The notes beneath the pieces are model-generated. The model saw only the letters and a program-made list of their open reading frames with translations, was not told the DNA's origin and made no database searches. Shown one piece after another: positions 5,488 to 5,536 of a DNA stretch of 5,536 nucleotides (position 1 is its first letter; every line of letters starts with the position of its first letter). The DNA comes from Wenzhouxiangella sp. Its GTDB lineage: Bacteria > Pseudomonadota > Gammaproteobacteria > Xanthomonadales > Wenzhouxiangellaceae. The translations under genes and the position numbers were made by a program. The stretch covers positions 1 through 5,536 of the forward strand of contig SKIE01000174.1 in assembly GCA_007116585.1 (NCBI GenBank), given 5' to 3'.

Positions 5488-5536
5488 GTGCATTCACCTC
5501 GCTGCGTGCGAACGGGCTCGTCTTCGCCTCTAAAAA
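5484..5536 (-). CDS. Possible C-terminal tail of an upstream gene
   Basis: A frame open from the right edge encodes FRGEDEPVRTQRGECT and ends in TGA (5486-5484), whose bases overlap the GTG start of the small membrane protein as GTGA. Such 4-base overlaps are common between genes of one operon. Only about 17 codons are visible, and another frame is also open here, so the call is tentative. The product cannot be identified. Confidence 0.3.
   Translation of the reverse strand, partial: FRGEDEPVRTQRGECT

Overview
The window is high-GC, densely packed bacterial DNA. Its proteins most resemble those of Gammaproteobacteria, probably an aquatic or marine lineage. This rests on the fused fatty acyl-CoA reductase of the Marinobacter type, the FFLEELY-motif protein next to a PrxQ-type peroxiredoxin, and canonical sigma70-like promoters. 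The genus cannot be fixed from the sequence alone.

Layout from left to right. A minus-strand pair comes first: a peroxiredoxin (463-912) and, coupled to it by a 4-base ATGA overlap, an FFLEELY-motif protein that runs off the left edge (1-466). A short divergent promoter region (913-981) with a self-complementary -10 box separates the pair from a plus-strand patatin-like phospholipase (982-2217). The phospholipase converges, across a 67-base gap containing two hairpins, on a 662-residue two-domain fatty acyl-CoA reductase on the minus strand (2285-4273). A 174-base intergenic region (4274-4447) carries overlapping divergent promoters with a near-perfect 23-bp palindrome centred on base 4408. 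On its plus side lies a two-gene operon: an acyl-CoA-binding protein (4448-4705) and a TetR-family regulator (4727-5344). Convergent to that operon, at the right edge, is a very small single-membrane-span protein (5365-5487) whose GTG start overlaps the stop of a probable upstream gene.

Reading of the system (inference): the region from 2285 to 5344 looks like a compact, self-regulated acyl-CoA to fatty alcohol module. The acyl-CoA-binding protein would hold or deliver long-chain acyl-CoA, the reductase would convert it to fatty alcohol (for wax esters or other lipids), and the TetR protein would bind the shared palindrome and control both directions, perhaps in response to acyl-CoA or fatty acid. 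The neighbouring patatin-like hydrolase could release fatty acids from membrane or storage lipid. No wax ester synthase is visible here. No RNA genes, insertion sequences, CRISPR arrays or phage genes were seen.
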